A stretch of 11,385 bases of DNA from an uncultured Chromatiaceae bacterium (GCA_946482615.1 CAMLSF010000119.1:1-11385); one strand, 5' to 3'; shown: positions 1-6,319, counted from the stretch's first letter. Made by a program: numbers and translations. Notes: a model not told the origin generated them from the sequence alone.

Positions 1-104
1 TGGCACTGTCAAGCAATACCATCAAATCAAGATTTTACGCGGCCTTAGATAAACTGCGTACGCAGTTGGAGTTAGCAGATGTCGAACAGTCAGCAAATTT
101 TTGA
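1..104 (+). CDS. ECF-family RNA polymerase sigma factor, C-terminal end (partial)
   Basis: Only the last 33 codons are present, read in the frame starting at base 3 and ending at the TGA at 102-104. The peptide begins ALSSNTIKSRFYAALDKLR, which matches the recognition helix of sigma-70 region 4.2 in ECF sigma factors, the part that contacts the -35 element; the usual form is a hydrophobic-S-x-N/G-T-V/I-K-S-R helix followed by A-L-x-K-L-R. The 5' part of the gene lies outside the window, so the sigma group cannot be assigned. The last 26 bases overlap the next gene, which suggests translational coupling to the putative anti-sigma partner. The call rests on a short motif plus that context. Confidence 0.72.
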   Translation, partial: ALSSNTIKSRFYAALDKLRTQLELADVEQSANF

Positions 105-705
105 AGCCTGGCTGGCCGGAAAAATAACGGCCAGCGAATGCGAACAGCAGCTGGATCCACAGAGTGAATGGCTTGATCGTTTTCATACAGCGCAGATGCT
201 GCAGCGTCAGGCCAAAGCGCCCTTTTACGCCCCGGTGCCTGAAATCGACACTATGTCGATGTTTGCCCAGCAATGGCAACGCCCGGCGAAAAGCAGCAAC
301 TGGTGGCCCAAATTAAGCGTGGCTTTTTCGGTTGTGGCTTTAGTCGTCAGCCTGTCTCCGCTGGAGCTGCAAATGCAGGACAGTGGCCTGACATTAAGCT
401 GGCGCGGCGGACAACAAATGCAGCAGCAACAACTGGAAACCTTATTGGCCAGCTATCGCAAAGAACAGCAGGATTATATCCAGACCCAGTTACAGAACAC
501 CCAACAGCAGCAGGCTTCGCAGCTGATTTTGCTGAAGGATTATTTAACAGAACAACAAACCAAAGAAAGACGCACCGACATGCTGGAACTGGTGGAATAC
601 CTCAATCAGCAACGTCAGTCAGACTGGCACTACTGGCAGGAAAATTACCAGCCAAGCCAGGCCAGACTGGATCTTGGCGCGTCACCGAACACTCAGAACA
701 GATAA
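79..705 (+). CDS. Putative single-span anti-sigma factor with Gln-rich coiled-coil periplasmic tail
   Basis: A 208-residue protein. The ATG lies inside the 3' end of the sigma gene, with GGAG at 68-71 seven bases upstream. Residues 1-74 form a short, presumably cytoplasmic domain (IFEAWLAGKITASE near the start). One hydrophobic segment at about 75-95 (WWPKLSVAFSVVALVVSLSPL region) should cross the inner membrane. Residues 112-185 are rich in Gln and charged residues and predicted coiled coil; Gln makes up about 18% of the whole protein. Anti-sigma factors of ECF systems commonly have this layout and position: cytoplasmic N-terminus, one span, periplasmic sensor, gene directly after the sigma gene. 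The zinc-binding HxxxCxxC motif of ZAS anti-sigma factors is absent; the only Cys is residue 21. The function is therefore inferred from context and topology, not from a recognised domain. Confidence 0.6.
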   Translation: MSNSQQIFEAWLAGKITASECEQQLDPQSEWLDRFHTAQMLQRQAKAPFYAPVPEIDTMSMFAQQWQRPAKSSNWWPKLSVAFSVVALVVSLSPLELQMQDSGLTLSWRGGQQMQQQQLETLLASYRKEQQDYIQTQLQNTQQQQASQLILLKDYLTEQQTKERRTDMLELVEYLNQQRQSDWHYWQENYQPSQARLDLGASPNTQNR

Positions 706-722
706 CGTAGTGGAGTAACACA

Positions 723-1646
723 ATGATGAAGATATTCAGCAAAGTATCCTTGCTGGCAAGCCTTATGATCGCAAGTCATAGTTTTGCTGCGACAGAAGTG
801 AACGCCAAACTGGGGCAAAACCTGAAAATAATGCAGGACATACTGCAAAGCTCTTTAGGGGGTCAGGAACACTCCAGCATAGGCCGTATTCAGCATAGCT
901 ATCTGTATGGTCAGGGCGTGGCGTTCCGGGTAGACAGTAACAGCGGCTGGTTACGGCATTTTGTGATGCCTCCTATGCCACCGGTAGCTCCTGTAGCACC
1001 TGGGGCTGCAGTGGCAGTGTCGACCAACGTGGCGAACTCCATCAGCATTTCGGAAAACGGCAATAGCTTTAGTTTTAGCTTTGATGAAGAAGCTATTGAA
1101 GAAATGGCTGAAGCCGCTGAGGCCATGGCAGAACAACAGCAGGATCAAAGCGAAAAGTTGCGGGATCTGCGGGAAGAACGCCGTGATATAGAGCGGGATT
1201 TACGGGACTACGAGCGGGAAAAACGCGATATCGAGTTCTCAGCCAAAGTCAGTAAGCTAAATTCAGAACAGCAAAAGAAGCTGAACGAAATTAACCAAAA
1301 GTCAGAGCAACTGAAAACTCAGCTGGCCCAGCTGCAGAAGAACCTGACAGAGCAAGAGCAGGAATACAATAAAAAACGCGCCGAGCAGCAAAAGCTTGCA
1401 GCGCAACGCCAGACTGAACTGGTGGCTAAAGTGGGTCAGGTATTCAGTAATACCTTATGTGATTACGGTGCCAGTTTAAGAGACTTAAAAGAGCAGGAAT
1501 TTGTCTCTTTTCAGCTAAGTTTATCAGGCCGTGACAATGCGAAGGATCACTACTGGGTGGTGAAAAAATCCGATATCAACCAGTGTGTCACAGGCAAAAT
1601 TGATGCGCCTGCCTTGCTGAAAAAAGCCAGCTACTATCAGTATTAA
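723..1646 (+). CDS. Exported coiled-coil protein of unknown function, third gene of the sigma cluster
   Basis: A 307-residue protein I cannot assign to a named family. GGAG at 712-715 precedes the tandem ATGs at 723 and 726; either could be the start. Residues 1-22 look like a Sec signal peptide (hydrophobic SLLASLMIAS core, cleavage probably after SHSFA). The mature protein has a small globular N-terminal region (to about 75, containing YLYGQGVAF), a Pro/Ala/Val hinge at 80-100, a long charged coiled coil at about 120-235 with dense Arg/Glu/Asp heptads, and a C-terminal globular region with two cysteines (C246 and C288) that could form a disulfide. It lies 17 bases after the putative anti-sigma gene, so it is probably co-transcribed and acts in the periplasm. 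One inference is that its coiled coil interacts with that of the membrane protein upstream. Confidence 0.7.
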   Translation: MMKIFSKVSLLASLMIASHSFAATEVNAKLGQNLKIMQDILQSSLGGQEHSSIGRIQHSYLYGQGVAFRVDSNSGWLRHFVMPPMPPVAPVAPGAAVAVSTNVANSISISENGNSFSFSFDEEAIEEMAEAAEAMAEQQQDQSEKLRDLREERRDIERDLRDYEREKRDIEFSAKVSKLNSEQQKKLNEINQKSEQLKTQLAQLQKNLTEQEQEYNKKRAEQQKLAAQRQTELVAKVGQVFSNTLCDYGASLRDLKEQEFVSFQLSLSGRDNAKDHYWVVKKSDINQCVTGKIDAPALLKKASYYQY

Positions 1647-1657
1647 GCATATCTTCC

Positions 1658-1693
1658 TCAAGACAGCAGCGTTGCAGAACGCTGTTGTCTTGA
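1658..1693 (+). terminator. Strong stem-loop after the sigma cluster, possible terminator
   Basis: A 16-bp stem (1658-1673 pairing with 1678-1693, one G-U wobble) closes a GCAG tetraloop 11 bases after the upstream stop codon. No T-tract follows, so it is not a textbook intrinsic terminator. It may act as a weak or factor-assisted terminator or protect the mRNA 3' end. Its right arm carries the -35 of the next promoter. Confidence 0.45.
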
Positions 1694-1718
1694 CAGCCTA
1701 CAGCTTCTGGCGTACAAA
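1690..1718 (+). promoter_or_regulatory. Sigma-70-like promoter for the dioxygenase gene
   Basis: A perfect TTGACA (1690-1695) and TACAAA (1713-1718; 4 of 6 matches) are separated by 17 bases. Transcription would start near 1725, giving a leader of about 30 bases before the ATG at 1757. Confidence 0.5.
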
Positions 1719-1756
1719 GCCGGCATTTCCTGGCAACACAACACAGACTGGTTTTT

Positions 1757-2383
1757 ATGTCCTATCAATGGCCCACCTTAACAGACTGGCTGGAACAAAT
1801 AGCTCCTCCTTTTTATCAGCAGGGTTTTGTAGTGCTGGAACAGGCTATACCGGCTGATTTATGTTGGGCTTTGTATCAGGATGTACAACAACAAGCTCTG
1901 ACTGCAGCGGGAGTTGGCCGCCAGGGCCAGCACCAGTTGAATCAGCAAGTAAGGCGCGATCACACCGCCTGGCTTAGCCAAAACAACCCGGTGCAGCTGC
2001 AGTATCTACAGCTGATGGCTCAGCTGCAGCAAGATATGAATCAACGTTGTTTTTTGGGGCTGATCGATTTTGAAGCGCATTACGCCCGCTACCAGCAGGG
2101 TGACTTTTATCAGAAACATCTGGATGCTTTTGTCGGTCGCTCGAACCGGGTGCTCTCCACTGTTTGTTATTTGAATACAGTTGAGCAAGGTGGCGAACTG
2201 CTGATCTATGACGAGCAGGACCAGCTGTTAACCCGGGTTCAGCCGAAAGCTGGTACCCTGGTGATTTTTGAAAGCTGCCGTTTTCCGCATGAAGTATTGC
2301 CCGCGACACAAAGCCGTTACAGCATAGCCGGCTGGTTCAGACATAACAGCAGTATTCAGGACAGAATTGACCCGCAACACTAA
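1757..2383 (+). CDS. 2-oxoglutarate/Fe(II)-dependent dioxygenase, prolyl-4-hydroxylase/EGL-9-like
   Basis: A 208-residue cytoplasmic protein with no signal peptide. The double-stranded beta-helix core shows the iron triad H121-x-D123 (QKHLDAF) and H178 (FPHEVLP), plus R187 in SRYSIAGWFR, the usual salt-bridge partner for the 2-oxoglutarate carboxylate. The spacer segments YLN, GGELLIY and PKAGTLVIFES are typical of the SM-20/EGL-9-like and prolyl 4-hydroxylase branch. The family couples oxidative decarboxylation of 2-oxoglutarate to hydroxylation of a protein side chain or small molecule; the substrate here cannot be read from sequence. The length is right for a single-domain member and all metal ligands are present. 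No convincing Shine-Dalgarno precedes the ATG, but the domain starts soon after it and a promoter is well placed upstream. The next gene follows after 69 bases and may be co-transcribed. Confidence 0.88.
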   Translation: MSYQWPTLTDWLEQIAPPFYQQGFVVLEQAIPADLCWALYQDVQQQALTAAGVGRQGQHQLNQQVRRDHTAWLSQNNPVQLQYLQLMAQLQQDMNQRCFLGLIDFEAHYARYQQGDFYQKHLDAFVGRSNRVLSTVCYLNTVEQGGELLIYDEQDQLLTRVQPKAGTLVIFESCRFPHEVLPATQSRYSIAGWFRHNSSIQDRIDPQH

Positions 2384-2452
2384 CACGCACAAAACACTCG
2401 CACTGCGCTCTGCTTCAAGGCAAGATAATAAGAAAAATCGGGAATAACACCT

Positions 2453-3175
2453 GTGTCTATATCTTCGCCTTTATCATCAATACCAGCATCACTGGTTCGT
2501 CTGTCGTTCTGGCGTAAGCTGCATAAGTACCTTGGCTGGCTTTTGTTACTGCAGCTGCTTTGCTGGTTTGGCAGCGGTCTGGTGATGAGTCTGTTGCCTA
2601 TTAGTGAAGTGCGCGGTGAACATCTGCGAAAAGCCCTGACGATACCAGATTGGACCCAGGCCATTTCTCCTGCCTCTTTGGCCCAACAGCACCCGCAGCA
2701 TCAGCTAAAACTCAGCCAACAAGGCTCAACACCTGTTTACCAATTCAGCACCGATCAGGAGCAACTGTATTATTCCGCCCTGACTGCAGAGGCTTTGCCG
2801 CCTTTAACCCAAGCCCAGGTAAAAGATCTGGTGCAGCTGCAGTATCAGGGCAAAACTGAAATCAAACAGATAGAACGTCTGCAACAAGCTCCTTTTGAAG
2901 TCAGGCACTTAACAGCGCCTTTATGGCAAGTGCAGTTTGCGGATGAAGAAGCCAGCAGCTTTTATCTGGAAGAGTACACAGGCAAAGTCTTGTCAGTGCG
3001 CACCACAGACTGGCGTATCTTCGATTTTGTCTGGATGTTGCATATTATGGATTACGAAGACAGAGAAGATTTTAATCATCCTCTGTTGATTGTATTTTCT
3101 GCCACAGCCTTGTTTTTTACCCTGACCGGCGCCTTGTTATTGCCATGGCGACGAAAAAGGCGCAGCACCTTATAA
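2453..3175 (+). CDS. PepSY domain-containing two-span membrane protein
   Basis: A 240-residue protein. The start is a GTG with GGGA at 2440-2443 at good spacing; the next in-frame ATG lies beyond the first membrane segment. A -10-like GATAAT at 2424-2429 has no clear -35. Residues 20-27 (WRKLHKYL) lead into a membrane span at about 26-48. A periplasmic region of about 160 residues carries a PepSY-like fold near 118-182 (LTQAQVKDLV, then FADEEASSFYLEEYTGKVL). A second span at about 208-231 ends in a basic cytoplasmic tail (PWRRKRR). PepSY modules are linked to protease inhibition and, in PepSY-TM proteins, often to iron or redox functions of the envelope. No partner gene is adjacent, so the role is open. 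The gene ends head-on against ubiA. Confidence 0.75.
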   Translation: MSISSPLSSIPASLVRLSFWRKLHKYLGWLLLLQLLCWFGSGLVMSLLPISEVRGEHLRKALTIPDWTQAISPASLAQQHPQHQLKLSQQGSTPVYQFSTDQEQLYYSALTAEALPPLTQAQVKDLVQLQYQGKTEIKQIERLQQAPFEVRHLTAPLWQVQFADEEASSFYLEEYTGKVLSVRTTDWRIFDFVWMLHIMDYEDREDFNHPLLIVFSATALFFTLTGALLLPWRRKRRSTL

Positions 3176-4036
3176 CAAATCCAGGCCTATACCAGCGAAA
3201 AGCAGTAAACCACTGTAATGGTTATTTAAAAAAGCCTGCAAGCAGCCTGCCCTGCCCTGCGTTTTCGCCTGCCAATGCTGGTGGACAAAACTGAGCAGTA
3301 CCAAAAACAAAGCCGCATAAAAAAACACGCCCATACCATTTTGTTGGCCAACCCAGGCCATCAAGGTTAGAAAAACCAGCTGTAAAGCGGCAATACCAGT
3401 ATGGCAATAGGGTTCAAATAATAATGCAGTGGATTTGACCCCTATCTTTTTGTCATCCTGCATATCAACCATGGCATAAAAGGTGTCAAAAGCCACAGTC
3501 CAGGCTAAGTTAGCCAGATACAACCCCCAAATCCACAGCGGAACGCCACCTGTAACGGCCATAGCGGCCATAGGAATACCCCAACTGTAGGCAGCGCCCA
3601 AAACAAATTGCGGCAGGTAGGTAAATCGTTTCATAAAGGGGTAAAGAACAGCCAAAGCAACAGCGACTAAAGATAATAACTGAGTGGCTGGACTTAAAAA
3701 CAGCAGTAAACTGGCACTGCACAGCAGCAGTAATCCAAACAGTTGCAATGCTTCGTCGCCACTGACCAAGCCTGCAACCAGAGGCCGTGCTTTGGTGCGC
3801 TCAACATGACCATCAAAATTGCGATCAGCATAGTCGTTAATCACACAACCTGCGGATCGCATCAGCACCACTCCGGCACTAAATACAGCCAGCAAAGTTA
3901 AATCCGGCAAACCGGATGACAACAACCACAAGGCCCACCAGGTAGGCCATAACAACAAATAAATGCCAATAGGCCGATCCAGACGCATTAACTGGCGATA
4001 ATAAGGCCAATTCTGCCATTGCAACTGCCATCTCAT
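3170..4036 (-). CDS. ubiA: 4-hydroxybenzoate polyprenyltransferase UbiA
   Basis: A 288-residue inner-membrane enzyme that attaches the polyprenyl tail to 4-hydroxybenzoate, the second step of ubiquinone synthesis. It has about eight or nine hydrophobic segments and both Asp-rich, Mg-diphosphate-binding motifs: NDYADRNFD at 67-75 and DMQDDKKIGVKS at 191-202. The flanking HVERTKARPL and YAMV segments match the E. coli enzyme closely, and the length is as expected (about 290). The ATG overlaps the ubiC stop codon by 4 bases (ATGA), so its translation is probably coupled to UbiC, which makes its substrate. A CGGAG lies about 10 bases upstream, inside ubiC. The stop codon directly abuts the stop of the convergent PepSY gene, leaving no room for a terminator outside the coding sequence. 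Confidence 0.96.
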   Translation of the reverse strand: MRWQLQWQNWPYYRQLMRLDRPIGIYLLLWPTWWALWLLSSGLPDLTLLAVFSAGVVLMRSAGCVINDYADRNFDGHVERTKARPLVAGLVSGDEALQLFGLLLLCSASLLLFLSPATQLLSLVAVALAVLYPFMKRFTYLPQFVLGAAYSWGIPMAAMAVTGGVPLWIWGLYLANLAWTVAFDTFYAMVDMQDDKKIGVKSTALLFEPYCHTGIAALQLVFLTLMAWVGQQNGMGVFFYAALFLVLLSFVHQHWQAKTQGRAGCLQAFLNNHYSGLLLFAGIGLDLL

Positions 4037-4557
4037 AGCTCAAGCACTCCGGGTAAAAAGATTTCCTGCACTAATAACTGCTGCTGTTGCACCGAAAAAA
4101 CGGAGCGTCTGGCCCACAACTCTTGTTGCTCACCAACCACAGGCAACAAGATACCAGCGCCAAGTACAGCCACTTCAATCACACCACGCTCTAAGCTGGC
4201 ATGCTGGAAAATATACTCGCCTAAAGGTTGTGCCCCCAAACGGGCTAAAGGTTCCATCTGCTCCAGAGTCGACTCCGGTAACCAGCTTTGCGCATAGACA
4301 CAAGCTTTGCCATCACACCACAGGATCACGTCCCGTTTTACCCCCTGGGGTTGCTGCCATTGCTGCTGTAAATAATCAGGCAATGCTTGCCAGTGCTCCG
4401 TAATCAGCTCCAGTCTGAAGGTCTGGCAACGGCTTTTTAACAGAGCCGTCAGTGATCCCTGACTCAGCAGCCATGGCGCAAGGGCGGTAGGTAAGTTCAG
4501 CTGTTGAGCGTTCTGCCACAAGGCGTTAAGTTGAAAAAGACTGTCTGTGCTGTGCAT
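4033..4557 (-). CDS. ubiC: Chorismate pyruvate-lyase UbiC
   Basis: A 174-residue cytoplasmic enzyme that converts chorismate to 4-hydroxybenzoate and pyruvate, the first step of ubiquinone synthesis. Recognisable family segments are WLLSQGSLTALLK (29-41), KRDVILWCDG (74-83, with R75 at the position of E. coli catalytic R76), PLGEYIF (111-117), LWARRS (147-152) and LVQEIFLPG (162-170, with E165 at the position of catalytic E155). It is slightly longer than the 165-residue E. coli protein because of a small insertion near 130-145. Residue 90 is Gln where the E. coli protein has Arg. I chose the ATG at 4557; a TTG at 4572 would add five residues, and neither start has a strong Shine-Dalgarno. 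The gene is followed by ubiA with a 4-base overlap. Confidence 0.93.
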   Translation of the reverse strand: MHSTDSLFQLNALWQNAQQLNLPTALAPWLLSQGSLTALLKSRCQTFRLELITEHWQALPDYLQQQWQQPQGVKRDVILWCDGKACVYAQSWLPESTLEQMEPLARLGAQPLGEYIFQHASLERGVIEVAVLGAGILLPVVGEQQELWARRSVFSVQQQQLLVQEIFLPGVLEL

Positions 4558-4586
4558 AAAATTAAACTGCAACCAAGTTGCCGCGC

Positions 4587-4592
4587 ATCATA
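4587..4592 (-). promoter_or_regulatory. Candidate -10 element for ubiC-ubiA
   Basis: On the minus strand TATGAT lies 30 bases upstream of the ubiC ATG, a suitable distance for a short leader. No good -35 hexamer is found 16-18 bases further upstream, so this is weak support for a promoter in the divergent intergenic region. Confidence 0.28.
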
Positions 4593-4680
4593 ACAATTTT
4601 GCCATCGTATTGGTATGTAATGCCTTTGGGCTGAACATGGATTACCATAACCACATATTCGTACCATACCATCTTCACTT

Positions 4681-5832
4681 ATGATCCATTGCCATACCTT
4701 AATTATCGGAGCAGGCCATGCGGGTTACAGCCTTGCGAAAGAGTTACGTAAGTTAGATCCGGACCGCAGTATCATTCTGCTCAGTAGCGATAGCGCAGCC
4801 TATTACTCTAAACCTCTGTTATCTAATGGCTTTAGCAAGCGCAAAAGCGCGGCGGAGCTGATCCAGAAAACTGCAGAACAAATGGCGGCTGAACTGAATA
4901 TCAGGATCTGGCCGTTTTGTACTGCAGAGCGTATTGATGCCGAACAGCACCAAGTGCATACGGCTAAAGGCGTGCTGCATTATCAACAATTAGTCATAGC
5001 AACAGGAGCCAGCCCGGTCAAACTGTCTTTACCTGCAGCCACTGAAGGCCTGGTCTGGTCTGTGAATGACTTAGCGGATTACCAAAACTTTTTAGAACAA
5101 AGCCAGGACAAACAAAAAATCACCCTGTTAGGAGCAGGTTTAGTTGGCATTGAATACGCTAATGATTTAGCACTCGCGGGTTTTCAGGTGTCAGTGATAG
5201 CCCTTGAGCAACAGCCATTGGCTCAGCTACTGCCGCCTGAATTAGGTGAGTTATTACAACAACAATTAAAAGCTGCTGGTGTAGAGTTTTATTGGGGCAC
5301 TGCCATAGCCGACGCAGAGTTGACCGGCCAGCACCTCAGACTGACTCTGGCCGATGGCCGCCATCTGGACACAGAGCTGCTCCTTTCAGCTGTAGGTTTA
5401 AAGCCAAAGCTGCAGCTTGCCACAGAAGCGGGTATTGACTGCGGAAAAGGCATAAAGGTCGATCAAAGTCTGGCAACTTCAGTAGCAGATATCTATGCTT
5501 TAGGCGACTGCGCTGAGATTTGTGGTTATAACCTGATGTATATTCAGCCTATTAGTTTATCTGCCAAAACTTTGGCTTTGACGCTGACAGGGCAACACAC
5601 AGCTGTACAATTTCCTGTGATGCCAGTCATAGTGAAATCGCCCGCTTTGCCTGTTGTCAGTTGGCCGGCACCACCAGAGCAACAAGGTGAATGGAGTTTT
5701 GCAGGGCAAGGATTGGATTGGGTAGCCAGGTTTCAAAACTCCTCAGGATTGTTACTGGGTTTTGCCTTAACAGGAAAAATGGTGGCACAACGCTTACGAC
5801 TGGCAAAAGAAATGCCTGCTTTGATAGCTTAA
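4681..5832 (+). CDS. NAD(P)H:rubredoxin reductase-like FAD flavoprotein
   Basis: A 383-residue cytoplasmic pyridine nucleotide-disulfide oxidoreductase of the rubredoxin/flavorubredoxin reductase (AlkT/NorW) type. The FAD-binding GAGHAG is at 10-15, followed by YYSKPLLSNG (41-50), a family signature. ATGA (107-110) is the second flavin contact, GAGLVG (151-156) the NAD(P)-binding Rossmann loop, and YALGDCAEI (272-280) the C-terminal FAD site. No CxxxxC redox-active disulfide is present, as expected for this branch. It should pass electrons from NAD(P)H to a small redox protein such as rubredoxin, but no rubredoxin gene is in the window. NorW and AlkT are alternatives that sequence alone cannot separate, so no symbol is given. 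The ATG has no Shine-Dalgarno; the fold starts five residues in, so no later start is possible. It is divergent from ubiC. Confidence 0.88.
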   Translation: MIHCHTLIIGAGHAGYSLAKELRKLDPDRSIILLSSDSAAYYSKPLLSNGFSKRKSAAELIQKTAEQMAAELNIRIWPFCTAERIDAEQHQVHTAKGVLHYQQLVIATGASPVKLSLPAATEGLVWSVNDLADYQNFLEQSQDKQKITLLGAGLVGIEYANDLALAGFQVSVIALEQQPLAQLLPPELGELLQQQLKAAGVEFYWGTAIADAELTGQHLRLTLADGRHLDTELLLSAVGLKPKLQLATEAGIDCGKGIKVDQSLATSVADIYALGDCAEICGYNLMYIQPISLSAKTLALTLTGQHTAVQFPVMPVIVKSPALPVVSWPAPPEQQGEWSFAGQGLDWVARFQNSSGLLLGFALTGKMVAQRLRLAKEMPALIA

Positions 5833-5834
5833 CG

Positions 5835-5860
5835 CTTGACCTTCGGGTAAGATCCTTTTT
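5835..5860 (+). terminator. Intrinsic terminator after the reductase gene
   Basis: CTTGACC (5835-5841) pairs with GGTAAG (5846-5851), with one bulged G, around a stable TTCG tetraloop. A run of five T follows at 5856-5860. It begins two bases after the upstream stop codon. Confidence 0.6.
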
Positions 5861-5864
5861 GAAT
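5836..5864 (+). promoter_or_regulatory. Promoter-like element for the FliL-like gene, inside the terminator
   Basis: TTGACC (5836-5841; 5 of 6 matches) and TTGAAT (5859-5864; 4 of 6) are 17 bases apart. Transcription would start near 5871, upstream of the ATG at 5893. It overlaps the terminator hairpin completely, so part of the match may be coincidence. Confidence 0.35.
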
Positions 5865-5892
5865 GTTTGATAAAAATGAAAGAGTAAACCGG

Positions 5893-6303
5893 ATGAAAAA
5901 AGCGCTGACTTGTTTTGTGTTTTTATTGTTAAGTCAAAACCTTTGGGCTCAGGAACAAGCCAATACGCCGATGAAGGCAAGTTATGCATATTTTGGTTTT
6001 GATCCGGATATAGTCACTAACTATGTCACGCCTACTACTGAAGAATTAGGTTATGTGCGGGTGACTATGGAGCTGATGATTATGGATAAAAAGTATCTGG
6101 ATGTAGTGACCCATCATGAACCCCTGATCCTGGATAAAATTGTCGCCGCCTTTGGCCGGGAAAATGCAGAAACTATTAAATCTTTAACAGGCCGTGAAGA
6201 AATTCGACTGAAAATTTTAAATCAATTGCGCGATACTCTTAAAAAAGAGACGGGGCAGGATATTCTAAAAGACGTATTATTTACTAAGTATCTGTACCAC
6301 TAG
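5893..6303 (+). CDS. FliL-like protein with signal peptide
   Basis: A 136-residue protein. I chose the ATG at 5893 (AAAGAG eight bases upstream) over the in-frame ATG at 5863, because it gives a normal signal peptide (MKK, hydrophobic CFVFLLLS, cleavage probably after LWA) and because 5863 lies just behind a terminator and upstream of the probable transcription start. Residues 50-136 match the C-terminal FliL domain: YVRVTMELMI, HHEPLILDKIV, the helix SLTGREEIRLKILNQL, and KDVLFTKYLYH at the end. FliL is a periplasmic, membrane-anchored partner of the flagellar stator and basal body. Here the N-terminus looks cleavable rather than a stable anchor, and no flagellar gene is nearby. It is therefore a stand-alone FliL paralogue, perhaps a motility accessory. 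It converges on glpG. Confidence 0.78.
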   Translation: MKKALTCFVFLLLSQNLWAQEQANTPMKASYAYFGFDPDIVTNYVTPTTEELGYVRVTMELMIMDKKYLDVVTHHEPLILDKIVAAFGRENAETIKSLTGREEIRLKILNQLRDTLKKETGQDILKDVLFTKYLYH

Positions 6304-6319
6304 GCCACTGAAACTCAGA

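Noticed and set aside
273..710. A 145-codon open frame overlapping the putative anti-sigma gene
   Set aside because: It lies in another frame of a gene with good start and protein features, and its translation shows no domain or sensible composition.
911..1148. Minus-strand open frames inside the coiled-coil gene
   Set aside because: They mirror the repetitive codons of the real gene and have no ribosome binding site or recognisable motif.
1991..2006. 16-base exact repeat GTGCAGCTGCAGTATC, also at 2831-2846
   Set aside because: Both copies encode VQLQY in frame within unrelated genes. In a genome that favours CAG and CTG codons this is expected by chance and is not a mobile or regulatory repeat.
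4558..4572. TTG start giving five more residues to UbiC
   Set aside because: No ribosome binding site supports it, and the ATG at 4557 gives a more usual N-terminus; it cannot be fully excluded.
5863..5892. Longer FliL-like protein starting at the ATG at 5863
   Set aside because: It would put ten charged residues before a normal signal peptide, and the start lies directly behind a terminator and upstream of the likely transcription start.
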